From Candidatus Poribacteria bacterium (lineage in GTDB: Bacteria; Poribacteria; DTPJ01), in assembly GCA_011334435.1 (NCBI GenBank), contig DTPJ01000242.1:1-14834 (forward strand): a DNA stretch of 14,834 bases. Reading direction: 5' to 3'. The notes below the pieces were generated by a model. That model was not told the origin of the DNA. It made no database searches and saw only the letters and a program-made list of their open reading frames with translations. Positions 7,060-14,760 of this stretch are shown piece by piece; positions within the stretch are counted from its first letter, which is position 1; the number at the start of each line of letters is the position of its first letter. A program made the position numbers and the translations under genes.

Positions 7060-7974
7060 TCATTGGGAAATTTTTAGCATCTTATCTATCGCATTCCACG
7101 CCTTAACCCTTATATCCTCTGGAACGGTCACTTTATAGACCATATCTTCCAATGACCATAGTATCTTTTCTAATGTGTTTAATTTCATATTTGGGCAGTC
7201 TGACAATTTTGTTGCTGGGTAGAATTTCTTATCTGGATTTTGTTTGCTAAGTGTATATAATAAGCCGATCTCTGTTCCGACGATGAACTCTTTATCGGGT
7301 GATTCCTTCGCATATTTTATCATTCCGCCTGTGCTAAGCACCACATCTGCTAATTCTATAACATCAGCAGTGCATTCAGGATGCACCATCACTTTGGCGT
7401 TAGGATATTTCGCTTTCATATTGATTATATTTTGTGCAAGTATGCGATGATGTGTCGGACAATAACCATTCCAAAGTATCATCTCTCGCCCTGTCTGTTT
7501 GGAAACATAATCGCCAAGGCTTTTGTCTGGAATAAAGATTATCTGATCTTCTTTTGGGATTGAGTTTACCACTTTTATAGCATTTGCTGATGTGCAACAT
7601 ATATCGCTTTCTGCCTTGACTGCGGCAGTTGAGTTGACATAACAGACAACTTTGGCTTTCGGATAGAGCTTTTTCATCTCGCGAAGTTGTCTGACGGTTA
7701 TCATGTTCGCCATCGGGCATCCTGCGTTTTCGTCGGGCATAAGGACGGTTTTATCGGGACAGATTATCGCTGCGGTCTCTGCCATAAACTTCACACCGCA
7801 AAAGAGGATTATTTTTGCCTTAGTTTTTGATGCTTCAATAGATAATCCTAATGAATCCCCTAAAAAATCCGCTATATCTTGCACTTCGGGAATTTGATAA
7901 TTATGTGCTAGGATCACAACATCGTGTTTTTCTTTTAACTGTTTGATCTTTTGGATAATTTCCTCGTTAGACAT
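7060..7974 (-). CDS. nadA: Quinolinate synthase A
   Basis: This 304-residue cytoplasmic [4Fe-4S] enzyme condenses iminoaspartate with dihydroxyacetone phosphate to quinolinate in de novo NAD synthesis. The three cluster cysteines are Cys86 (NAGCPMA), Cys172 (NGYCPTHH) and Cys260 (SDCPNMK), with spacing like the short Thermotoga-type enzymes. Other family motifs are seen: LAHNYQIPEVQDIADF, FCGVKFMAETA, YVNSTAAVKAESD, VHPECT and the STGGM turn. The ATG follows an AGGTG site. It lies 22 bp downstream of the Gfo/Idh gene on the same strand and is probably co-transcribed with it. No nadB or nadC is nearby, so the partners must be elsewhere. Its stop codon is 2 bp from the convergent RNase H gene with no room for a terminator. 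Confidence 0.95.
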   Translation of the reverse strand: MSNEEIIQKIKQLKEKHDVVILAHNYQIPEVQDIADFLGDSLGLSIEASKTKAKIILFCGVKFMAETAAIICPDKTVLMPDENAGCPMANMITVRQLREMKKLYPKAKVVCYVNSTAAVKAESDICCTSANAIKVVNSIPKEDQIIFIPDKSLGDYVSKQTGREMILWNGYCPTHHRILAQNIINMKAKYPNAKVMVHPECTADVIELADVVLSTGGMIKYAKESPDKEFIVGTEIGLLYTLSKQNPDKKFYPATKLSDCPNMKLNTLEKILWSLEDMVYKVTVPEDIRVKAWNAIDKMLKISQ

Positions 7975-7996
7975 ACATTTTCACCTTTTATCTTAA

Positions 7997-9013
7997 CTAT
8001 AAAGTAACTGGTTCGCCTTTTTTGCTGGATTCACGTATTGCAGATATAATCTTCGTAGTGATTAAGCCATCTTCTCCTGTAACCATCGGAGTCTTATCAT
8101 TGACTACACAATCTATAAAGTGCTTTATGCTTTCAACTGCAAATCCCATCTGCTTGCCATGTATAGTCGGATAGACAAAGACATCGGGATAGCTTGCCTT
8201 ATCAGAAGTATATTTCTGTATAGTCCGATGACTGCTTACGTCCATATAAACAGCACCGTCACTGCCGATTATTTCACATTTGAAATCTATAACCGTTGGC
8301 AATGAATCGGGCAATATCCAGCAATTCTCAACCGTAGCAACTCCGCCATTTTTGAATTCTAATATCGCTTGATAGAAATCGGGAGTATCAACCCCTTTCG
8401 CTTTTAACACCTCTGATCTTGATACCGCATAGACCTTATGGACTTCATCATTGAATAGCCATCTTGTCAAGTCAACGACATGGCTACCGACAAACCATAC
8501 AACTTCGGACTTACTCGCCCAACTCAGCATATTCGTTGGCACAAAGATCGTATCGTTCAGTCTAATAGACATCATCATTGGCTTGCCGATCTCGCCGTTT
8601 TCTATGGCAGTTTTAGCTACCACAAATGGCGGATTCCATCTATTATGAAAATCTACCATTAGCTTTGTATTCTCGCTCTTCGCAGAGAGAATTTTTTTAC
8701 AGTCCTCAACTGATGTTGCTAATGGCTTTTCAATTAATACGTGCTTACCAGCATTCAAAGCATAGACAGCTATGTCTGTATGGGCAAAGTCTGGTGTCGC
8801 TATTGAAACTGCGGATATATCGTCACGATCAAGGAGTTTTTTATAATCAGTGTAACAATCTTTTACGCCATATTTTTCTGCTATCTCTTTTGCCCTATCC
8901 TCTCGCAGATCGCAAATAGCCTTAAATTCTACATCAGACGATGAAGAATAAACTTTGGCGTGCATTTCTCCCCATAGACCTGTTCCTATCAAACCAAAAC
9001 CTATTTTTTTCAT
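7997..9013 (-). CDS. Gfo/Idh/MocA family NAD(P)-dependent oxidoreductase
   Basis: The 338-residue protein starts with a Rossmann NAD(P)-binding motif (GLIGTGLWG, residues 8-15) and has the family EKP triad in HVLIEKPLA (Glu95-Lys96-Pro97), whose lysine is catalytic. The C-terminal half has the GSHVVDLTRWL motif (176-186), where Asp181 and His178 are candidates for the usual substrate-site residues. The family oxidises sugars, inositols or sugar acids, or reduces the ketones. The specific substrate is unknown. Its ribosome site AAAAAGGA lies inside the 9-bp target duplication of MITE-like copy B, so the native leader is separated from the gene by that element. nadA follows 22 bp downstream. 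Given the nearby epimerase on the other strand, a role in sugar or cyclitol metabolism is reasonable. Confidence 0.88.
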   Translation of the reverse strand: MKKIGFGLIGTGLWGEMHAKVYSSSSDVEFKAICDLREDRAKEIAEKYGVKDCYTDYKKLLDRDDISAVSIATPDFAHTDIAVYALNAGKHVLIEKPLATSVEDCKKILSAKSENTKLMVDFHNRWNPPFVVAKTAIENGEIGKPMMMSIRLNDTIFVPTNMLSWASKSEVVWFVGSHVVDLTRWLFNDEVHKVYAVSRSEVLKAKGVDTPDFYQAILEFKNGGVATVENCWILPDSLPTVIDFKCEIIGSDGAVYMDVSSHRTIQKYTSDKASYPDVFVYPTIHGKQMGFAVESIKHFIDCVVNDKTPMVTGEDGLITTKIISAIRESSKKGEPVTL

Positions 9014-9020
9014 AGATCAT

Positions 9021-9029
9021 TCCTTTTTA
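9021..9029. repeat. Target-site direct repeat of copy B, gene-proximal side (contains the oxidoreductase ribosome site)
   Basis: TCCTTTTTA is repeated at 9263-9271 on the other side of the element, and the flanking bases differ, so the duplication is exactly 9 bp. On the minus strand it reads TAAAAAGGA, which includes the Shine-Dalgarno of the oxidoreductase gene, seven bases before its ATG. Confidence 0.85.
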
Positions 9030-9262
9030 CTAAACTTTGGACAATTTACAAATTATAATTGCATATTTAGTTAGAAAATCCCTCTAAATCTCCCTTTTGC
9101 AAAGGGAGACTTTTAGGAATCCCCTCTTTGAAAAAAAATGACTTTTTAATTTCCCCCTTTGAAAAAGGGGGATAAAGGGGGATTTTAAGATTTTCTCTTC
9201 CTAATAAAAGTAAATTTGGTCAGCTAACAACATTTTTTAACTCAAAATTGTCCAAACTTTAG
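9030..9262. mobile_element. MITE-like non-autonomous element, copy B
   Basis: The element is 233 bp with terminal inverted repeats of 18 bp and one mismatch: CTAAACTTTGGACAATTT at 9030-9047 against the complement of AAATTGTCCAAAGTTTAG-type sequence at 9245-9262, where the sixth base differs. It is flanked by a perfect 9-bp duplication. Internally it has a 9-bp hairpin TCTCCCTTT/AAAGGGAGA (9089-9109) and a second hairpin TCCCCCTTT/AAAGGGGGA (9152-9172) followed by a repeat of GGGGGATTT. It carries no open frame of note and no transposase, so it must be moved in trans. Its sequence matches both ends of copy A. Termini, target duplication and non-coding interior together meet the definition of a MITE; the parent insertion sequence family is not identified. 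Confidence 0.85.
9052..9057 (-). promoter_or_regulatory. Possible element-borne -10 box for the oxidoreductase gene
   Basis: On the minus strand copy B contains a perfect TATAAT 38 bases before the ATG at 9013. The sequence 17 bases upstream (GATTTT) is a poor -35, and there is no TG extension. If used, transcription would start inside the element near 9045. This is suggestive only. Confidence 0.3.
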
Positions 9263-9271
9263 TCCTTTTTA
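9263..9271. repeat. Target-site direct repeat of copy B, distal side
   Basis: This is the second copy of TCCTTTTTA, identical to 9021-9029. It lies three bases from the start of the hairpin at 9274-9320, so before insertion that hairpin would have stood immediately upstream of the oxidoreductase ribosome site. Confidence 0.85.
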
Positions 9272-9273
9272 GC

Positions 9274-9320
9274 AGATGTTAGATATTGAATTTCGGACTT
9301 AAATTCGGTATCTAACATCT
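9274..9320 (+). terminator. 20-bp hairpin with T-tract on the plus strand (terminator-like)
   Basis: The arms at 9274-9293 and 9301-9320 enclose a 7-base loop (CGGACTT). They match over 20 bp except for two positions that become G-U pairs in a plus-strand RNA but C-A mismatches in a minus-strand RNA. TTTTTG follows on the plus strand (9320-9325), while no T-tract follows on the minus strand. The neighbouring genes on both sides are minus-strand, so the strand preference is puzzling. It may still serve the four-TM gene that ends at 9327 as a minus-strand 3' hairpin. It could equally block transcription entering from the element side. Confidence 0.5.
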
Positions 9321-9326
9321 TTTTGA

Positions 9327-9803
9327 CTATTTTATCATTTGCCCGACGTCTTCACGGATTCTTCTAAGCTTTGACATTGTAATGGAATAATGAATCACGG
9401 TTAATATGAAGAATATCCAAGGACGCATAGTGTCTCCGCTCAGAAGATATAGAATCAGCCCATTAAGTGCAATAGCTTCACCCATCGCAGACATTATTAT
9501 GGAATTGACGCGAACTTGACCAACCACCAATTTTAGTGCTTCCAATTGATCTGAGACGGAACGAAATTTCAACGAAAGTTTATCCGAACTCAGCATTATA
9601 TTTGATAGAAATATTGATGCAGCAAATATGCTGATAGTTTCGGATAATAACACTAATAGGGCAATTTTTTGCTGTTGTCCCCATTGATACTGGACTGATG
9701 GTATGCCAGAAAACACCAAAAATGCGTATATTACCATCGCCAGATAGATAACAAGGACAATTGTTTTAATTTTCGCATACTCTCTATTCCAATATTCAGT
9801 CAT
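9327..9803 (-). CDS. Small integral membrane protein of unknown function (four TM segments)
   Basis: I do not recognise this 158-residue protein. It has four hydrophobic segments at about residues 13-32, 47-68, 101-121 and 126-143. An amphipathic stretch at 72-99 (DKLSLKFRSVSDQLEALKLVV) between the second and third could be a coiled-coil-like helix. The C-terminus is basic (SKLRRIREDVGQM), which by the positive-inside rule puts both ends in the cytoplasm. There is no catalytic motif. The ATG follows AAAGGAAAG, and the gene starts 24 bp after the second LamG-like gene on the same strand, so it is likely the last gene of that transcript. A 20-bp hairpin starts just beyond its stop codon. Confidence 0.7.
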   Translation of the reverse strand: MTEYWNREYAKIKTIVLVIYLAMVIYAFLVFSGIPSVQYQWGQQQKIALLVLLSETISIFAASIFLSNIMLSSDKLSLKFRSVSDQLEALKLVVGQVRVNSIIMSAMGEAIALNGLILYLLSGDTMRPWIFFILTVIHYSITMSKLRRIREDVGQMIK

Positions 9804-9827
9804 AGTCTTTCCTTTAATCTTTTAATA

Positions 9828-10583
9828 TTAATAACCAGACTTTACACTTGCCCATGTCGTTGATAATTTTCCTTCTGAACCAACAGGAGCCATAAAAAGC
9901 TTAGGTGTGCATTCATCTGCTGAGTCACAAATTGCCCAGTTATCAAAAGATACGTTTGTTTTGCCAGCGCCCTGATTTGATCCACCATTCAATCCGCAAT
10001 TTCCAGATGGTGCTCTGACTGCGCCAAAGTCAAAACCGCTTTCTAATAACCATTTTGCAGGCTCATTTTCTCCATCGGGCCATATCTTGCCATAAAAGCC
10101 CTTATCATTGATTAATGCTTTCATCCAATACCATTTTCCGATCTCAACTTTGCCAAAAGGTGGTGGTGTGTCATTGTTTTTCCATGCTAAATGATCGTTA
10201 AGAAACTCCATATTGCTTAAAGTGTTGTGAATTAAAAAAGCATATCCAGCGCCATCATTTTGATCTAATCTAAATCCTAATCCCGCTCGGGAGAGATCAT
10301 GGTCTGCCCAATCATCAATACGAATCTTCACAATCGCAGCATGAGGCTCTGCAAAACCACCTTGAATGACAAGATAACAATGATCACCAGGGGCAGGATC
10401 AGTTTGACTTATAACTCCATTAGCTTCCACCCACTTGCCGGGATGATTTTGGAATTTATACTTTGAATCAATTTTGCCATCATCAAAAGTATCCTTCCAA
10501 AGCACTTTTCCATAAACGATCGGACTAAATACTAAAAAGATTATTATCACAAGAGAAATTAGAGAAAAATTTATCGGTTTCAT
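9828..10583 (-). CDS. Secreted LamG/concanavalin-like protein, second tandem copy
   Basis: The start is placed at the ATG of 10581-10583 (MKPINFSL) because a strong GGGAGGT site lies seven bases upstream of it. An ATG 11 codons earlier has no ribosome site. The 251-residue product has a signal peptide with lysine, a hydrophobic core and a VYG cleavage site before KVLWKD. The mature part resembles the jelly-roll concanavalin-like/LamG or DUF1080 fold: DTFDDGKIDSKY near the N-terminus, the GxxxRxDQNDGAGYAF strand pair, EIGKWYWMKA and FDNWAI. Such domains bind or cleave carbohydrate, but no catalytic acid pair can be assigned. It is roughly 80% identical to the gene 90 bp upstream, a recent tandem duplication. 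The C-terminus KLSTTWASVKSGY is shared between both copies. Confidence 0.8.
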   Translation of the reverse strand: MKPINFSLISLVIIIFLVFSPIVYGKVLWKDTFDDGKIDSKYKFQNHPGKWVEANGVISQTDPAPGDHCYLVIQGGFAEPHAAIVKIRIDDWADHDLSRAGLGFRLDQNDGAGYAFLIHNTLSNMEFLNDHLAWKNNDTPPPFGKVEIGKWYWMKALINDKGFYGKIWPDGENEPAKWLLESGFDFGAVRAPSGNCGLNGGSNQGAGKTNVSFDNWAICDSADECTPKLFMAPVGSEGKLSTTWASVKSGY

Positions 10584-10673
10584 CAAAAATACCTCCCTTT
10601 TATAAGCATTTTCCATTTAACAATCTACCTTTGATGGATGTCTGATGGCTCATAAAATCGGGAAAGTATATTT

Positions 10674-11438
10674 TTAATAATTGGATTTAATTCCGCCCCA
10701 AGTTGTTGAGAGTTTATCTGAAGGGGCAACAGATGTCGCACTAGCGAATATTGCTGGCGTTGCTTCTTCTGGTGTTTCGCAAATTGCCCAATTATCAAAG
10801 GAAACACCAATTTTACCATTACCAGCGGTATTAGAACCGCCATTTAATCCGCAGTTTCCACTTGCTGGTCTTACTGCTCCAAAATCTAGGGCGCTTGTCA
10901 GTAGCCATCCAGCAGGTTCAGCTTGCCCATCGGGCCATATTTTACCATTGAATCCGCTACTGCTAATCTGTGCCTTCATCCAATACCATTTTCCGATCTC
11001 AACTTTTCCAAAAGGTGGTTTTGTATCGTTGTTTTTCCATGCTAAATGGTCATTAAGAAATTCCATATTATCCAATGTATTATGAATCAAGAAGGCATAT
11101 CCAGCACCATCGTCTTTATTCAATCGCATTCCTATACCTGCTCTTGAAAGATCATGATCTGCCCAATCATCAATGCGAATTTTTACGATTGCAGTATGTG
11201 GTTCAGCAAACCCACCTTGAATGACAAGATAACAATGATCACCAGGGGCAGGATCAGTTTGACTTATAACTCCGTTCGCCTCTACCCATTTGCCGGGCTT
11301 ATTTTGGAAAAGGTATTTTGGATCAATTTTGCCGTCGTCAAATGTGTCTTTCCAAAGCACTTTTCCATAAACGATTGGACTAATAGCTAAAAATGTTCCC
11401 AACACAACAATTAACAGTAAAAACTTAATTGATTTCAT
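10674..11438 (-). CDS. Secreted LamG/concanavalin-like protein, first tandem copy
   Basis: This 254-residue paralogue of the downstream gene has the same layout: signal peptide (MKSIKFLLLIVVLGTF..., cleavage after VYG), jelly-roll domain, and the conserved C-terminus KLSTTWGGIKSNY. The ATG follows a GGGGG site. It is the promoter-proximal gene, with a perfect consensus promoter about 100 bp upstream (11544-11572). The two copies are nearly identical in their N-terminal halves and drift apart after about residue 165, and a 62-bp stretch (11212-11273 here) is identical even at silent sites, which suggests gene conversion. The function is probably extracellular or periplasmic carbohydrate binding. 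Nothing in the pair differs in a way that reveals separate substrates. Confidence 0.8.
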   Translation of the reverse strand: MKSIKFLLLIVVLGTFLAISPIVYGKVLWKDTFDDGKIDPKYLFQNKPGKWVEANGVISQTDPAPGDHCYLVIQGGFAEPHTAIVKIRIDDWADHDLSRAGIGMRLNKDDGAGYAFLIHNTLDNMEFLNDHLAWKNNDTKPPFGKVEIGKWYWMKAQISSSGFNGKIWPDGQAEPAGWLLTSALDFGAVRPASGNCGLNGGSNTAGNGKIGVSFDNWAICETPEEATPAIFASATSVAPSDKLSTTWGGIKSNY

Positions 11439-11543
11439 TGAAAATACCCCCTATTTTTTCAATTTTTAGCAACTAATGCAGAAAAAAACACCATTACAAG
11501 CCACCAGAGAAGACTCCATCAAGACAACATCTGTGTCAAGTTT

Positions 11544-11572
11544 ATTATAAATCTATGAGCCTCTATTGTCAA
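11544..11572 (-). promoter_or_regulatory. Consensus sigma-70 promoter of the LamG gene pair
   Basis: On the minus strand TTGACA (11567-11572) and TATAAT (11544-11549) are both perfect, with a 17-bp spacer. The -35 begins about 14 bp after the metW stop. Transcription would start near 11537, giving a 5' untranslated region of about 100 bases before the ATG at 11438. It makes the LamG pair independent of the met operon, although no terminator separates them, so read-through from metW is possible. Confidence 0.8.
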
Positions 11573-11586
11573 TAGGAGAAACGGGT

Positions 11587-12195
11587 TTAATGTCCATAAA
11601 TACTACTTATAAGAAATATGCCAATATTTGCACGTAAGTTTGGAAATGCTTTAATTATCTTGCTCTTGCTAATAAATTTCTTATTCTCAATCTTTATCCC
11701 TCTCTTTTTGCAATACTCTTGGAAGTCAGAAATGCTCAAGAAATGGAGATTAGGGGAATCATACCATTGATACGGCAATGCAGGCGTAATAGGTGCTTTG
11801 CCCACAAAAAACATCTGAAAACGTGCTTTATAATAGGCAAAGTTCGGAAAACCTACTATTACTTTTTTCCCAACTCTTAGGGAATCGTAAAGCACGCTTT
11901 CAAGATGCCTTACTTGCTGTAAACTTTGGTTGAGTATAACAAAATCAAAAGATTTATCAGCATAATCTGATAATCCCGAGTCTAAATCTCCATGATAAAC
12001 ACTTAGCCCTTTTGCAACGCATTTATATATAGCCTGTTCATCTATGTCAATACCTTGTGCTTTCGCTTTTTTCTCTTTAACAAGCATATACATTAATTCA
12101 CCCTCGCCACAGCCAAGATCAAGCACAGATGCACCAACAGGGATCATATCAGCTATTGCTTTGTGGTCAAGCCTAATATCAGATTTCATATTCAT
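11587..12195 (-). CDS. metW: Methionine biosynthesis protein MetW (SAM-methyltransferase fold)
   Basis: The 202-residue protein has the class I methyltransferase glycine motif [11 protein letters not shown] (24-34), the acidic GIDID loop (48-52) and the MetW signature [12 protein letters not shown] (141-152). In several bacteria MetW is needed with MetX for full homoserine acyltransferase activity; its own methyltransfer activity is uncertain. The start ATG at 12195 lies inside the end of metX (17-bp overlap) with GAGG six bases upstream; a second ATG two codons later is possible. The overlap implies translational coupling and matched amounts of MetX and MetW. Confidence 0.93.
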   Translation of the reverse strand: MNMKSDIRLDHKAIADMIPVGASVLDLGCGEGELMYMLVKEKKAKAQGIDIDEQAIYKCVAKGLSVYHGDLDSGLSDYADKSFDFVILNQSLQQVRHLESVLYDSLRVGKKVIVGFPNFAYYKARFQMFFVGKAPITPALPYQWYDSPNLHFLSISDFQEYCKKRGIKIENKKFISKSKIIKAFPNLRANIGIFLISSIYGH

Positions 12196-13327
12196 CTAAA
12201 ACCTCATAGCCATGATAAACTTTTCTTAGGAAGTGTTTAATTAGATGTGTTTCGCTTTCTAATTCAAGCAAAAAAGCATCATGTCCGTAAGTTGAGTCTA
12301 TCTCACAATAAGTAGCGTCAACTCCCGCGAATTTACAGGCTTTGACGATCTCAAGCGATTGATAAGTAGGATACAGCCAATCAGACTTAAAGGCAATTAC
12401 AAGCACTTTGGCATCTATTCCTTTGAATACTTCGTATAATGGTCTGCCTTGTGCTATATCAAAATAGTCCATTGCCTTTGTGATGTATAGATAGGAATTA
12501 GCATCAAATCTTTTTACGAAGTTGTTGCCTCTGTAATGCAAATAGCCTTCTACCTCAAAATCAGCGGAAAATTTAGTAGAACCATTTCCATTTTTCCTTT
12601 GTCTGCCGAACTTTTCTTCCATAGATTTATCGCTCATGTAAGTTATATGACCAACCATTCTCGCTAAAGCAAGCCCTTTTGCTGGTATTTCTGAACCGTA
12701 GTAATTCCCGTTATTCCAATTAGGGTCAGCCATAATTGCCTGTCTGCCAACCTCGTTTAATGCTATCTGTTGTGGCGAGTGTTTGGTCGCGGTAGCTATA
12801 GGGATCGCGCTTTTTATTCTGTTAGGATAAGTCACAAGCCATTGTAAGACCTGCATCCCTCCCATTGATCCGCCTGCGACACAAAGTAATTTTTCAATCC
12901 CTAAATAATCAATAAGGTGCCTTTGAGCATTGACCATATCCTTTATAGTTATGATCGGGAAATCAATTCCATAAGGCTTTCCTGTCTTAGGATTGATAGA
13001 AGACGGACCCGTTGACCCTTTGCATCCACCTATAATATTTGAACATATAACATAGTATATGTCAGTGTCAAAAGCCTTACCAGGACCAATAGCATCATCC
13101 CACCAACCGGGTTTATCCTCGCCTTCATGGTATCCAGCAGCATGAGCATCGCCAGATAAAGCATGAAGTATTAGAATAGCGTTAGATTTATCCTCATTTA
13201 ATTTGCCATAAGTTTCATAAGCAAGTGTAATCGGCCCTAATTTTCCTCCGCTATCAAGGACAAGTTCGTTTGGTGGATGTGCAAAAGTGTAATACTTTGT
13301 TTCTACAATGCCAACGCTATTCTCCAT
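12179..13327 (-). CDS. metX: Homoserine O-acetyltransferase
   Basis: This 382-residue alpha/beta hydrolase-fold enzyme transfers acetyl from acetyl-CoA to homoserine, the committed step of methionine synthesis. The catalytic triad is visible: Ser154 in AGGSMGGMQ, Asp316 in KSDWLYP and His349 in YGHDAFL. The family stretches [27 protein letters not shown] and [10 protein letters not shown] are all present. MetX proteins of this type can instead use succinyl-CoA, and sequence alone does not separate them here; acetylation is inferred from the adjacent metY. The ATG follows GGGGGAG and lies 11 bp after the metY stop. Confidence 0.95.
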   Translation of the reverse strand: MENSVGIVETKYYTFAHPPNELVLDSGGKLGPITLAYETYGKLNEDKSNAILILHALSGDAHAAGYHEGEDKPGWWDDAIGPGKAFDTDIYYVICSNIIGGCKGSTGPSSINPKTGKPYGIDFPIITIKDMVNAQRHLIDYLGIEKLLCVAGGSMGGMQVLQWLVTYPNRIKSAIPIATATKHSPQQIALNEVGRQAIMADPNWNNGNYYGSEIPAKGLALARMVGHITYMSDKSMEEKFGRQRKNGNGSTKFSADFEVEGYLHYRGNNFVKRFDANSYLYITKAMDYFDIAQGRPLYEVFKGIDAKVLVIAFKSDWLYPTYQSLEIVKACKFAGVDATYCEIDSTYGHDAFLLELESETHLIKHFLRKVYHGYEVLDEYEI

Positions 13328-13338
13328 ATTCTCCCCCT

Positions 13339-14643
<1,305 letters not shown>

Positions 14644-14650
14644 TCACTCC

Positions 14651-14699
14651 TTTAAAAAAATAAAACCCACTAACCGTCTAACTTGTCCGGTAGTGGGTT
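14651..14699 (-). terminator. Intrinsic terminator in the metY leader (attenuator)
   Basis: In the minus-strand RNA, AACCCACUACCG (14699-14688) pairs with CGGUUAGUGGGUU (14676-14664) with a single bulged base, around an 11-base loop. UUUUAUUUUUUU follows. It lies directly before the metY ribosome site (AGGAG), so it must be bypassed for the operon to be expressed. Its 5' arm can also pair with the hairpin loop of the upstream leader. Confidence 0.85.
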
Positions 14700-14760
14700 G
14701 GGGTTGGATTTATATGCTATTATCCACAAAAGCTCAACTTCCTCTACCGGGAGGCAGTCG
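14687..14760 (-). promoter_or_regulatory. Structured metY leader: hairpin with loop complementary to the terminator arm
   Basis: In the minus-strand RNA a hairpin spans 14760-14735. CGACUGCCUC pairs with GAGGAAGUUG (10 positions, one G-A mismatch, one G-U) around a 6-base loop, CCGGUA. The whole loop is complementary to UACCGG at 14692-14687, in the 5' arm of the terminator, so loop pairing and the terminator compete. A short second hairpin (UGGAU...AUCCA) lies between them. The position before metYXW suggests a methionine-cycle signal such as SAM, but the core sequences of SAM-I/IV, SAM-II/V, SMK-box, cobalamin and T-box elements are not seen. A promoter could be TATAAC (14770-14775) with a weak -35; a TTGACA at 14784-14789 has no partner. 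Protein- or RNA-mediated regulation is also possible. Confidence 0.55.

Noticed and set aside
9089..9172. Two internal hairpins of copy B as intrinsic terminators
   Set aside because: They are followed by mixed purine or GGGGGATTT sequence rather than a clean T-tract and recur as part of the element, so they are described as internal structure.
10584..10616. Upstream ATG of the second LamG-like gene
   Set aside because: The downstream ATG has a strong GGGAGG at proper distance and starts a standard signal peptide; the upstream one has neither.
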